This document shows positions 1 to 13,300 of a stretch of DNA of 64,000 nucleotides, in pieces. This stretch comes from Eopsaltria australis (Eukaryota; Chordata; Aves; Passeriformes; Petroicidae). The stretch is taken from contig JAVTVJ010000047.1 in NCBI GenBank assembly GCA_034509425.1, forward strand, positions 434,001 to 498,000, read 5' to 3'. Position numbers and translations under genes: made by a program. The notes below the pieces were generated by a model. That model did no database searches, was not told the origin of the DNA, and was given only the letters and a program-made list of their open reading frames with translations. Within the stretch, counting starts at the first letter, position 1; each line of letters opens with the position of its first letter.

Positions 1-3000
1 CTTGACATGGATTTCAGAACACTCCATCACACGAGTTCATATTCAGCCCTCTTAATTTAATTTCTTATCTTATAATTTTTTTTATTGTTGCAATAAATAA
101 TTGCTCCCACAGAAAGGTATAGAATGAGTTTCCTTAGAGAGGTGAAACGGCAAACATTGTGACCTTGTTATTTAGGGACAATATCCAAAATTTGGGAAAT
201 CTGACTGGATGCGAGTGAAGTTCTCTGGTTAAACAACAAAAAAGAAAAAAAAAAGAAACTAAATAAAAATCAGAGTGAAATGTGAAAAACAACCAAATAT
301 TTGTATAAGAAGTAGAGCAACAGGGCCCTTCAGTATCTGGGTAGTACCATGCCATAAGAAAAAACCCAATTACAAGCATTTAGCTGCATGGGAAAACCGG
401 AAACCTGGTGTTGGAAATCGTGTTTAAAGCTAGGTGTTCATGTTCTTCAGGTGGGCAGTTCTTTCTTTTTGTTTGGTCCCTAGAACAATGGAATCATGTA
501 AATGCTCTGAGTTCCAAGGAACAGCTGGTGACATACCAAATTAACAAAACTTTGCTGAGAAATTAATGCATGAGGCTGTGCTTCTGCAAAGGTGCACATA
601 CTGCAGGAAGTGCTACCTATCACCCAGACCTCACAGGGACTTGTATCAGAAATTTAGAACACTAGAAATAGTGTTATTTATTCCAGTGATTCAAGTATCA
701 GTAAACTGAAACACACAAATAAGCCTTTAAATAAATTGGACAAACACTAAACACCCTGAAAGTCAGGACAGGTGGGGCGTTTTTTATTTTGCTTGTAGGT
801 GTTTAGTTAGGGAAAGATCAGGATTTGTGACTTACTTTCATCTGAACACAGAGCTGGTGTCAGGACTAAATGAAAACTGTTTTCTTATTCTTTCTCACAG
901 CCAGTCTGAAAAAAAATATGATTTATGCATTGAAATGAAAATAAACATCTTTTGAAGAGAGGCTGGAACATCCTCTGTTCATTGCAAAGCCTTTGAATTT
1001 TATTTTTTTTATGCAATAAGACATCTGAACAGCTTCAACACTGCAGCAGAGTTGTCTGGGTCACATGCCTACAGCTGCCATTTAAGGTAACCAAGCCTGA
1101 AAAGTGTCAGTCACATTGCAGAGTCAGATTTATTTTTTTAAGAAAGAAGATAAATAGCTCTAAGTGGGATGTGATTCCAGTATGAACTGACTAGAGGTGA
1201 GTGGCAGAGAAACAGGGAAATGTCTAAGTTACTGGCAGCTTTTAAGCAGGGTCATGCTTACAGCCACTGATCTACCTGCCTAATAGTCAACTTCCAAACA
1301 AGTGTTGGCAAATTGAAAAGAATTCCAAAATGAGCTAAATGAGTGACATGAGCTATGGGAAAATAATACAGCGTGCAGTTCCCAAGGCTCCATCTACTTT
1401 TTTTATCCATAAAGGACTTGAGCATGACATAAACTGTATTGCTATGTCCCTCCTCTCAAAATCTATGTAAGCAAGTCAACCACAGCCTATGAATCTGTGC
1501 AACTTTAAAAAAAAAGGGGGGAATATCTAGCAAAATTCATCATATGCTGAGCTTATTTTTAACTATTCATATGCAAAAAAATCTTGAAATGCTTATCAAA
1601 TGAATGAGACAGAAGAAAATATCTCTTCAGATAAACTGATGTTCTCAAATGAATTTCCGTGCTTGCAGCACAACAGCTCCCCTGCACCTCACCATCACCC
1701 TTTTGCCTCTCATTTACACCTTACTCTTCAAGATACAATTTTTCTCCTAACTGCTGGCAGGCAAAGGATTTCCTTTACTGCCATCCCCTTCCACCTGCTT
1801 CTCTGGTGTTAGTACTGACTAACCTAAAATCCTGCCTCCAGCAAGCCCCACTCCTGCCACTTCTAATGAGAGCAAGCCACAAGCACGTGAAACCTGTCCA
1901 GGTAAGAGAATATTTTGTGTGTTTAACTTAAATAGGGAAAAAAGGCTTTGAAAGTCTCCTTCCCCCACCTAAACTCTCTTCCTCTTCAGAGTGATTTACA
2001 GCAGATTCATGAAGAGCATAAGACAAAGGGCTGTGACTCTGTTCTGGGAGAGGGGAAGGCTTCTGAGAGGGATAGGTGCATTCTGCATGAAGTATCATGA
2101 AACTAGACCCTTTCAAAGGAGAAACAAGTGTCTCATAAGGTAGCTTAAAGCCAACACCTCCACCCCTTTCACACCACATTTTCTTTTTGTAATTAAAGGC
2201 TAGGGTGACACTGAGGACAGACTCTGAAAAATAAACTCCCTTTTGGTTTTAAAAAGGTTGAATTATACTAACTAATACAAAATGAAAAGCACTAGTTTGT
2301 TTCTCTTGAGGGAACATGTTTCTAGAGACATATGTTTTTTGGTGCCAAAGTATAGTGCCAAAGAGGAGCTGGAAATACTGCTGCTCTAAGAAGTCATTGT
2401 ATTTTGAATCGTCATAGAATCATAGAACCTTGGAATGCTTTGGGTTGGAAGGGACCTTAAAAATCATCCAGTTCCACTTAGGGCAGCAGTATTTCCAAGA
2501 CTTTCAAGCCTTTAAGCAAGTTTTAATGTTAGTATTAAGTATAAGTACATTGGTGCATAAAAACTGGAACCCTACTTCACATCAAAAAGTTTTCCTGTAA
2601 TTCAAGGATAGGCATTAAGACAAGTCCATCCAACCACTGGAGAACTCCACCATAAAGACACTTTCTCAGCTTATTCAGGTGAATTCACTGAACTCAACAC
2701 AGGGCTCACTGGTTAAGGTAGCTCTCTCCTAAAACACTGAGGGAAGAGGCAGTGTAGGAGGACAAGTGCCTGTTTGAATGACTGGAACTCAACGGAATTG
2801 GTGTAAGGGATACTCAGTACCACTTACTGCTCTGGTTTCCTTGAGTGCAGGGTGAGAGGTAAGAAGAAACCTATAGGAAAACAGCATTCCAAAATAGGGA
2901 AATAAGATCTAGTAAGGTGGCAATGTGAAACGTGCAGTGAGAATCTTTCAGAATAAATACTTAAAGCCAGTCCCTAGTAAATGGCTTAAAAACTATTCTT

Positions 3001-3325
3001 ACCATAATATAGCTGGAATGAAATTACGGATTAGGTAAAGGTATTTTGTAAAATTCCTCACCCTTTTATTCAAGCTGGACTATTCAACCCCACAGTGCAG
3101 AATTTTCTGAATGGAAGCATGACGATTTGCTACAACTTCACAGGCAAAGTTTATAAATAATCTAGGAAAATATTCACTTGGCTGGGGAATATCACTTAGC
3201 CCCTGTTTGCAAGGCGTTAGTGAGCCTTCCAGAGTACACAGGACTTGAGCTGCTTTTCTCTGAGCAAAAAATCCTCTCCCACGACACCCATGTAAGCACA
3301 TCTGTTTCCAAATTAATATTCTTAC
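1..3325 (-). other. GUCY1A2: GUCY1A2 intron 4 (3'-incomplete)
   Basis: This stretch starts at the exon 4 donor GTAAGA and runs off the left edge. It is AT-rich with many homopolymer A/T runs. I looked on the minus strand for the next family exon (rest of HNOBA, coiled coil, cyclase domain) and saw none. The only recognisable insertion is a short CR1 tail at 2413-2482. The small open frames here have no family resemblance. Confidence 0.85.
2413..2482 (-). mobile_element. CR1 LINE 3' end fragment
   Basis: The plus strand reads CATAGAATCATAGAACC followed by GGGTTGGAAGGGACCTTAAA and AATCATCCAGTTCCA, the reverse complement of the CR1 3' terminus with its octamer repeat. It is a 5'-truncated tail inserted in the same direction as GUCY1A2. 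Confidence 0.85.
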
Positions 3326-4044
3326 CTTATCCTTACTTTCAGAGTCAGAATCCTCAAGTTTGGTCCGAATGACAAAGGGTGTAGATAACCTCAGGAGAAC
3401 TCGTTCAAATGTGGCACTGATTTTAGGAGAAACTATGTCAAAGCAGTCTTGGAATTTCAGGGTTTTATGAGTGTCACATCTGAGCTGCTTCCTAAGACCT
3501 TCTCCAAGCTGGAGAACCAGCATGTTTGGATCAAACATCAGGTGAAAGGGGAAAGCTCTGCAGAAGGTGCTGATACTAATCCTCAAGTCTAAGGGGGACT
3601 GGGAAGTTCCTGGTGGAAGTGCTTTTGTGGTATTTGCATTTTCATGTTCTTTGATAAGGAAAGTCAAACAACTGCAGTTACCTGGGTTTGTCCCCTCTGA
3701 ACACAACTTATCATTTGTGACCTGTTCTACTTCTACTTCCAAGCGGTAGATCTTCTTTGCTGCTGCTTTTATCATTCCTGTCATTGCAAATCCCACAATC
3801 TGATGTGGGTGAAAATAATGAAGCATGAGATTGCCTTCAGGGAGTTCTTTGCATAGGAAAGAAGGAGATTCCAGGGTGGCCTGTCTTCCAAATGAAGTTC
3901 TAATATGCTCCAGCAAAGCATCAAAGCCATTGAAGAAGTCTTGAAGGGTCCCACCTACAGCTCGAAGAACTCTTTCATTCTCATCAAAGCAGATATTGAA
4001 GAATTCCTCCCCAAACTTTTCTTGCATTTCCTCAAACTTCAGAC
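3326..4044 (-). CDS. GUCY1A2: GUCY1A2 coding exon 4 (residues 148-387; H-NOX-like core and start of HNOBA)
   Basis: This is the large exon typical of the family. The acceptor ends CTGTCCTACAG and the exon opens GLKFEEMQEKFGEEFFNICF; the donor is GTAAGA at 3325-3320, in phase 0. Residues 148-260 are the H-NOX-like core, including GGTLQDFFNGFDALLEHIRT and IKAAAKKIYRLEVEVE. Residues about 303-387 begin HNOBA, the PAS-like dimerisation and signalling domain (TFCRAFPFHLMFDPNM, LQLGEGLRKQL, RVLLRLSTPFVIRTK). At the position of the beta-subunit haem motif Y-x-S-x-R the protein has YFHPHQ at 224-229, which agrees with alpha subunits not binding haem. The open frame continues past the donor to a stop at 3080, but that tail is intronic and unrelated to the family. 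The next exon is outside the window. Confidence 0.97.
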
Positions 4045-7000
4045 CTGTAGGACAGTGAGACACTGATATCAACAACATAGCATTGTTACTGTGTCACATT
4101 TTCCCTTTTTCCTCGATTTGCCCAGTATTTTTCCAAAACAGCGAGAGCAGCTTTTTCACTAGATACCTGTCTATAGGTTTCTGTAGTGGTTGGGAATAAC
4201 CCTAGAAGCCATTTTTTTAAGTCCTCATTCTTTGAGCTTGCTGTCCTAGCCAGTTATTAGTGGGCTTGTCTCATTTTCCCCACTGGAAGCCAGTATCCAT
4301 TGCAATTTCCCAGACTTCTGCATGTCACATTCAGGCACTGTGTGAATGCACCCAGGCATGGCTGCATCCCTTCCACTGCTGACCTGGCTACAAATGAGGC
4401 TTCCACCCTTGCAGCCCCTCTGCTCACTCCCTCTGTAAGGCATCCAGCTCTCCCCAGCCTGAAGAATAATATACTGGGACTCAAAGTCAGTTGTTTGGCT
4501 TTCCATCCACAATGTAAAGCCCTGCAATAGTCTTTTAATAGCTGGGGAAGGGGGACTGTGAATTCTGTGGGGTATTTTAGCCAAAACACTTTTGTCATTA
4601 TAGGCATTGGGCATTGCCACGAAATACAAAGAAAATATTACTTGTTTTTTGTTGCCTGCAAAGGACAGCAAAGCCTTTTCATTTTAAGCTTCTACCTCCA
4701 CTCACCCATCTTTAAAAACCCCTGCCTCTTAAGAGCAGTCTACACAGCTAGTAGATGGGACAGCTCTGTGACATCTCACTATGTCACTTCAAGTTTCTAT
4801 CACATAAATTCAAAAGGTTTTGATTTACAGAGGTGATAAGGCTGCCACTGCTGAAGGGACAAAAAAATACCAATAATGGAAATTTGGATCAAATCCTGTT
4901 CCAGTTTGTTATTTACTGTCGTAAGGATAACCTACAAAAATATTTTTGAGATGGTTATTAAGCTTTTCTGTCTTATTTCAAGGAGGATACACTCTATTAA
5001 GCTTCAGCAGTATATAATCCCCATATCATTGTAGAGTTACAAAATTAATCAGATGTTTGTATTATTTTAAGATGTAACAGAATAAAAAGAAGTATTAATC
5101 AGCTCCATGTGAATTTAAAATACCCAGAGTTTTCAAAGGAAATTAATATAGGAATTAACAACATAGTTTCTTTACTACATTGAAATCATATAGAATTACA
5201 TTTCTATCAACTAGTCAAACACCTTAAAATTTATCTTGAATTTGAACAGAAATGAAGGGCAGTTATTTCTTTCCTGAGGGCACAACAGGCCCTTTATTTC
5301 AATGTGTTTTCAGCATGCTTTACAACATTGGTAATGTCCCAATGGATCACTGAACTTCTCATTGTTTAGACTGCTTCTAGGCTTTAATTTGGGAAGAACG
5401 GAGCGGTTAGTGACTTTTATACCCAAGGTATAACAGGGGGCAGAAGTCATGTTGTTTGCAGACAATAACCTTTAATAATCTCAAGGCACTATCTGAACTG
5501 CCTATGTTAACCAAATCAATATTCACGAGGAATTTCAGTGTTCCCCAGCTTTACAATCTGCAAGGACAGTTTTGTTCGGACCTTTTATACAATTAATAGC
5601 AAATTAAAATGCATTAAATTACATATATAAATATGACAGCATAAGAACATGACATAGCATATTTTATAAAAGAAGTAATAGCAATAACTTGGGAAAGTTC
5701 ATTCACATGCCATTTCTCATGAAGAAATTTGGTCACTAAACTAGGTTATTACAAAAATATTCCCAGGAACTTTTATGACCACAGATGGTCAGCTCTGCAG
5801 CTAAGCCAAAAGAAAGTACCTCTGGTACACAATGCCCCCTGATATCCTGACTCAGAAGCCTGTGTGCCAATTCCTGACTCATTACCATTACGTCTGCATA
5901 ACATGGTATTGTAATATCTTACCAAAAAATACTCACTATAACCCAAAAAGAATTAAATTCTAACCCACACCAATAATATCCTAACTGGATATTAATAGCA
6001 AGTAGGTAAGAAGAAATCATATTCATGTGTATACACAAACAGATATTCAGAATTTTAAATCTCATTCTTGTGTATAGTGAAGTGAGAGTAGCTTTAGAAG
6101 GCTGTGTGTAAAAGTGAGCAGTCTAGCAGGGGCACCCAAGGCTGAAAGATTGCAGAGAGGAACAGGATAGCATCAGAAAGCCCTGGGCTATTGATACAAA
6201 TAGCCAAACACATCCCAGAAAGCTGCCCAAAAGCCAGCACAGGTGAGCTGCCTGTCAAGAGCATTGTACAAATAGAGTGGAACAGCCAGCTGCCCTGGCG
6301 CCACTGACTGCAAATGAGGTTTGCAGAGCTGATCTCTCCTGGACTCTGCTGCTATGTGTGTGAGCCTCCCCTTGTTGTCATTACTGGGAACTCTAACTCA
6401 GTACTGGCCTGAGCTTTTGCTGATTGTCTTAGATTGGTCTTGTTGTCCACCCTGGAGAACTGGCCATTCAGTCCGGATGCAACATACTGACTCCAAGCAA
6501 CATTAATTATATTGTTAAATTCAGGTAAATTAATGAACCTGGCTCAAGAACGTGCCACTACTTTTAAAAACATTTGAGTTTTGAATTGAGTTACACACAG
6601 TACCAGCAGAAAATTAGATCAGCTCTAATAGAAAATTGGATATGACCAAATTCAAGAAAACTGCTGGTCTGTGCTAGTTGTGAATTTTCTCTACAATAAC
6701 AGACACTATGATATACTAAAAAAATTAAACCAAGTCAAACAACCTCCAAAACCAAAAATCACAATGTACCTATCACGGAAGTTTCTTCCTAAGCCTTACC
6801 AATAAGAAATCAATTTTTGCATGAAGCATGATGTTTATCTTTGAATTAAAAATATTTATTTCATAAATTCCTATTAGACAAACACACACAAATTAATTTT
6901 TTCTGGATTTCTCTGCAAAGCTATTGGCTTCAGTGATGTCTTTGTGTAAAGTTGCACGAAATATTCGATATGTATTTTTACTGACTTATTCCTGCCTCTC

Positions 7001-7297
7001 TCATTGAAACAAATGATGAAGAGATGCTCGCCTAGCACTAATTCTGTATACTTCAGTATAACCTTTTCACTTGCTTCCATATAAATGATCTCAATCTTTT
7101 GCATATCTTTTGTGGATTTTCTCCCCATCCATATTTCTACACATGCCTGTTGCTGTTTAAGCCCAACTGGCAAACACCAAACACTAAACACCACACAGCC
7201 ACTTGCTTATCCCCCACCCCGGTGGAACAGGGAGGAGAATCGGAAGTGAAACTTGTAGGTTGAGACAAGAACAGTTTAATAATTGAAACAAAAGGAA

Positions 7298-7342
<45 letters not shown>

Positions 7343-10300
7343 GTAGTAGTAGTAGTAGCAGTAAATAGTAAAAATTATGTTAAAAGAAAAAAATAAAAAC
7401 CCACACAGTAAGACAAGTGATGAACAATGCAATTGCCCCCCACCAGTGCCAGACCCTGTCCCCATCCAGGTCACTCCCCCAGTTTAAATACTGGGCGTGA
7501 CATTCCAATGGTGTGGAATGTCCCTTTGGCCAGTTTGGGTCTCAGCTGTGCTCCCTCCCAGCTTTCTTGTGCCCCTCCTCATTGGCAGAGCATGAGATAC
7601 CAAAAAAAAGCCCTTGGCTTAGGATAAACACTACTTAGCAACAACCAAAACATCAGTACATTATCAACATTATTCTCATACTGAATCCAAAACACAGCAA
7701 TGTACCAGCTACTGAGGAGAAATTAACTCTATCCCAGATAAATCCAGGACAGTACCAGATTGGGAGATAGTTTTATTACATGTAGAAAAACTTTCTCACT
7801 AAAAAACAGAAACCCAGAACTCATTGTCTCTATAGTGCATAATTTATTACATTTGGAGACTTCCACAGGCTAGTTGTTATCTTTAAATATTGTATTCAGT
7901 ATGATTTCCAATTTCAACGTATATGGTATTTCCTGTTTTTTTCTTTTATGCTGAGAAAAGACAAAAAAATCAAAATAATCTTCCTATAACCTCGAGGTTA
8001 TGCATCTACATAAAAACTCCAGTCTTTTCAAACTCATCTCACCGTTGTTTTTCTGTTTGATTTTGCAGTGGAATAATTCAAATTGAATATGGTACAGAAA
8101 ATGTTAGTCAACCTCTGTTCATCGAAACTGACAATCTGTTATGCCATTCTGAAAAGCCAGCATTTCCATTCTTTCTTTTTCACTGTGGATCTCTAAGCAA
8201 AATTTTCATTCAGCTTCTCAGCAAAAAAAGAATATTTGCTATCTGTATGAGGGCCCAGCACTTCCAAATGCAGAGGCCACTGCACTCCCTTATCACCTCA
8301 TATATGACCCCAACAGGGCTTCCTAATGAACACTGGCTTGCAATTTATATGGAGGAAAAGGTCCTCCTTGGTTTCACCAAGACACTCCACTAAACTATAG
8401 TGGTACAAAATAAAGCAAAAATCATCCCAACACTCTCTGCTGCTCACCAGCTGAAGTAATTTTTTATCTTGAGCTTCTGCTCTTTACAGATCTTCTGCTA
8501 ATACACTGAATGAAGTTCTAAAAATTCATTAGTCTCAATTTGTTTTCCTCCTGGAGAGGGATCTACTGTGTTCCTACTACTTAAGCTACATCAGGAAGAC
8601 AAATCACATGTCTTGACTTCAATGGCTTTTCCTTGGTAGTTTCTTTTTGTTGCATTTCCTTATAATGTCACTTTTATTCTAGTCCATACTAGAGACAAAT
8701 TAAATATGCACACTGGAAACTGAGGCAAAGAAACCACAGAATGAAAATATTGCTATAGGCCTCCACTAAAAAACAGTCTTGAATCTATGAAAAATTATTA
8801 TTCTTTGCAAATGTGTCTCAAAGACATTGAGAGAAGAGATCCTATATTTGTTAGCCAGATCCAAAATTACCGAAGTCTCTAAGCACAGGTTCAAAGTACA
8901 AATTAAGTATTTCACTGAGCTGGAGCAGAAATAGATGACTTCATCCTGTAATAACATGCTAGCAAAAGGTCTTCACTTTCTTTTCAGCAGTTAATGTAAA
9001 CTGCAAACACACTAAAAAATGTCAAGGAATTAATACAATATTTCTAAGTATTTTGTACATTATGAAGTGGAAAAATTAGATAATCTGTTCCCATAAAGAA
9101 AATCACAAATCATAGGCTCTTTGGAAACTATCAAAAGATGAATGATGTGATGAAAAAACCAATGTAATCCATTAACCGGTACAGCATGCCGAAGCAGTTA
9201 CAAGCCATCCAGTTTTTCCTAAAAGTAAGTAATGAAGACAATGGCTGCAGAGTGGCCAGCATCTGACTCATTTGGCATTGAAAAATATCTTTTTTTTCTG
9301 AGATACCATTCAGAATCTGTAAATATCAAACCTTAAGGGGCTGGAACAATTAAATATGCAATTCCAGACTTCACACTGTGAACAGAAGCAGAATTTGCCA
9401 CCTTCAGTTATAGAAAGCATCTCTTAAATGTTTTTGGATTAACAAATTTTTGGCATCAGCAATATCTTTTCCTTAAACAGACCTTTGGACAGAAAGACAG
9501 GTGGCAGTTCAGAATTCCAAAGAGTGATTTCAGATGGTAGGGAAAGCAACGTTTAGTCTCCGAATAAAAAAGGTTTTCTTGTGTACAGACTAATGCTGAA
9601 GGTACATTAGATGAATCATTTGGCTTTTAAGTGAGCCTAGTACCAGTATCTAATTACTGTATAAATGACTTTGATTTTACTTCATTATGATTGTGAATAT
9701 ATATCATCCTGGGAATCCGGATAGCATTTTTATATTAACTTTTTGGTGGTTTTTATATAAATACAGTGATATAATTTTATGCCTTTACATATGGTTGTGA
9801 CACAACTGTAAAACCTATACAACACTTCTCTTACAGTGACATGCAGGGCCTGCATATCTTTCAAGATTTCACAGAATATAAATGAGAACTACTGTTAAAA
9901 AGAATTCCTGACACTTGTTCACCTATAATATTTCCTTTATCCACTTTTAATTAGGTGTTTTCTTTCCTTGTCCTCTGACCAATGATAGAAATATGATTGT
10001 AATTACTGTCCCTTGGTGAGGAGCTGATTGCCCGTTCTCAACATAAATAGAAAAGATTTCTGCTCAAAACTGTTGACATGGGAAGCTCAAGTGAGATATT
10101 GAGAACAGGCAGTGGAAAGGGTTTTTGCCCCCATACAGTGCTCTCAGTAGCAGCCAATTCTGCAAGCAAGGCCAAGCTATGTGAAGCAAGACTATCATGA
10201 TTTTATGTCCCCCACCACAACTTGGGTAGCTCACTTCTTATATTTGCACGGGCATATTAAATGAAAACTGCAATCATTAGATTCCTAAATAGGTTCCTAA

Positions 10301-13300
10301 AAATTAGGCAGACCGGGTTTGTTTCATGCTAACTCTAGAGATTAAACGGTAATAAGGAGTTTTTTTTCATTTGATTTTGTTTCATTAAAATAAATATATG
10401 TCTTTGAATTAACATAGGGAGCAGAACTGCACTTCCTGGAACGAATAAAATTGCAATGAAATCTAAAAACTCTTCCCATGAAATGCAAAATCATCTCTCA
10501 TAACTCCTCACATATATAAAGGGCTCAACTCATCTGAGTAAATATGGAAATGTAATGCTCCTTGAATCTTCATGAGGCATCCAAGACATCTACAAAAGAA
10601 CCATCAGATAGTTACTGTATCTGCCAAGATGTGGGACCTAAGGGAGACCTACACATTTTTGAAGGTTTGACAGAGGCCACAAGATACCTCACAGCACCTC
10701 AGATAATGACAAACACCTACATTTAGTCAGTGAATCATGGCTAGAATATGTTCTTTATAAATAGACTTCTACAAGATGCTATTGTACATCATAATTTGAA
10801 ACCGCACATTATCTGCTGGTAGTTCATCTGCTTTGTAACAATAAATAGCTCTGATTTGAGAAGAGTGGGATGTCTAAGGCCATTTGGTATGAATGTTTGT
10901 CCTTTTCTAATTGAGATGTACTCATCTCAGTTTTGAAATCACATGAATTACATGCTTTTTGTTTAGATTACTTTTGTGTTGCCAGCGCACTGTAACATCT
11001 GGTAAATAACAGAAGCCCTGTGTGAATAGCTTAGACCCCCCAGGATAAAGTATTATTAGAATCCATTAGTATTGCCAATCCTCTGGGACGTGTAACATTT
11101 CCTTTTACGCCATTTGTAAACCAACAACTTTAATTATAAATCACACCGTGTATCCTAAATTAGTTGCATCCTAATGACTATCCACAGTTCTTAGTGCAAA
11201 AGGAAATGATAGAAATTTATATACTTTCAATATCTAAGCATTTGCAGTTCTCGGACACCTACCAGGCAGTCAGTGTTCCAAACCTTTGTTTATCTTTTCC
11301 AAATGCTACACCTGGTCTAATCTCATGGTAGGGTAAGATCTGTCCTGGCACCTCCTTCTCAATTATTTCCTGCTTCTTCAAATACAGTATTTCTCCGCAG
11401 CTATTTAACAGTTACCAGAATGATCCTGAATTTATTCCTCTTTAACAACAGAGTATCATAGAGCCATAGAATATTCTGAGTTGGAAGGGACCTACAAGGA
11501 TCATCAAAATCCAACTCCTGGCCCTGCACAGGACACAACCCCAACAATTCCAGCACATACCTGAGAACATTGTCCAAGCACTTTTGAATTGTCAGGTTTG
11601 GTGTTGTGACCACTTCCAAGTGCTCAGCAGTGGAGCAATAAAAATTGAACAGCCTTCACCTCAGTTAAGCTCTCAGCCACCCTCTGGGTGAATAACCTTT
11701 TCCTAACACCCAGCCTAAACCTGCCCTGACACAGCTCCATGCCATTGCCTTGTATGTGACCTAAGATTTTCTTAGTTTCATAAACGAAACACAGATCTTT
11801 AACTTTGACAAATGTACAGAGAACAAATGACTTTTGTAGAATTATGCCCTTTGTACTAAATGAAGGATCAGCCCTGCAAGATATATTTAGGCATGAAGTG
11901 ATTTGCCCTATATAAAGCAGCCTGCAGCACATATTCTCTTTGGTAGTGACAAGCAAATGTCACCCAGAGCAAGAACTCTCTAAAACCTTACATTAACAAT
12001 GGATTCCACCTCCTCCTCAGTGTCTTGGGGAGGCTGAATCCAGAAACACAATTTATCTCCCTGACAGGACAGGGCTCTGGGCCAGGATTCCATACAACTT
12101 ATCACCAGGGTATTAGGGAATCCCTAGGGAATTGCCACTGCGCCATACCATCCTCCAAACAGAAGATGCCCAGATAGATAGGCTGACAAGCAAATTCCTC
12201 ACACTGCTCTCTGAAGCAAAATCAAAAAGGAAGAGCATTATTATCATCCCATAAGTTACAAATGCCTAATAGGAAAAATTCTTGCAATACGCTTGAGTCC
12301 ATATGCAGAGCTGACTTGCGCATTTGGGCTGTGAGAAATATCACGTGATATATCGGAAGTACTGAGTGGGGCTCAAAAAGGAAAATCAGGCATTTCTCTA
12401 CTGCTTTGTAAAGCTCAGTAGCACAGACCTTCTTTGAATATGTGCAAAAAAAAATAAACAGGAGATAGGTCATGAATGCTTTATGCCCCAGAATAAATTC
12501 CTTACAATAGTAGTTACAGAACATCAGAAGAAGTTTTCATCCATAATTTCCTGTTGCCAAAGTTTTATTTTGCAGCTACATGAACGTCTTCTGCTTTATT
12601 CTGGCAGCATTTAAGTAAAAATGCACACTCTAATCTTACTTGAAATCAAATTATTTTAAATCATAAGGACAAAAGCAGTCCCAAACGAGATTTGCTGTCA
12701 TTGCTCAACATGCTGAATGTCCAAATGGTATGAAAATGTCTTTACTTCAAGAAGGTTGAAATCTGAATAGCACTGACATATGGTTTAAAGGATTTAAAAA
12801 ATCCTGTTATCTCCATTATACAGATGGTAAATTGAGGCACAGAAAGAATAAAAACTTGCCCAAGGTCAAATAAGAAATCTCTTCAGATACAACTTTTCTC
12901 TCTAGTATAAGTTTATACTCACCTAAGAAAGAAATGTGGTAGTAATCTACATAACATACTTCATCATGGACATCTTTCTCTTATCATTACTTCTAAAATA
13001 AGTTCAAACCAACACTGTCAATCTCCTCTGAACACAGCTTAGTGCTGTGTACTTAGCAGTGCTGCATTAACAATTGGACTTGATGATGTTAAAGGTCTTT
13101 TTCAACCCAAAGGATTCTCTGTTTCCATATGCTTATGAAGGACACTGTAAAAATATGCAATAATCAATTAATGAAAGCAGAGTCCATCATGAAGCTGTCT
13201 GGACTATTTTTGAAAGGATTGAAAGTTAAATTAAATATTTCAGCCTCAGAAGCTGTCATTGCAAAGGAAAACAGTGTGATTGATCTGGTATCAGACACAA

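Noticed and set aside
3080..3325. Extension of the exon 4 frame to a stop at 3080
   Set aside because: A consensus GTAAGA donor follows the conserved DSESKDK, and the extension has no family similarity; it is intron 4 read-through.
7184..7474. Tyrosine-rich minus-strand open frame
   Set aside because: It is a translation of the (TTA)n microsatellite inside the LTR.
8690..8750. Possible second MIR piece (GGAAACTGAGGCAAAGAAAC)
   Set aside because: Only about 20 bases resemble the MIR core, and the rest of the core is missing.
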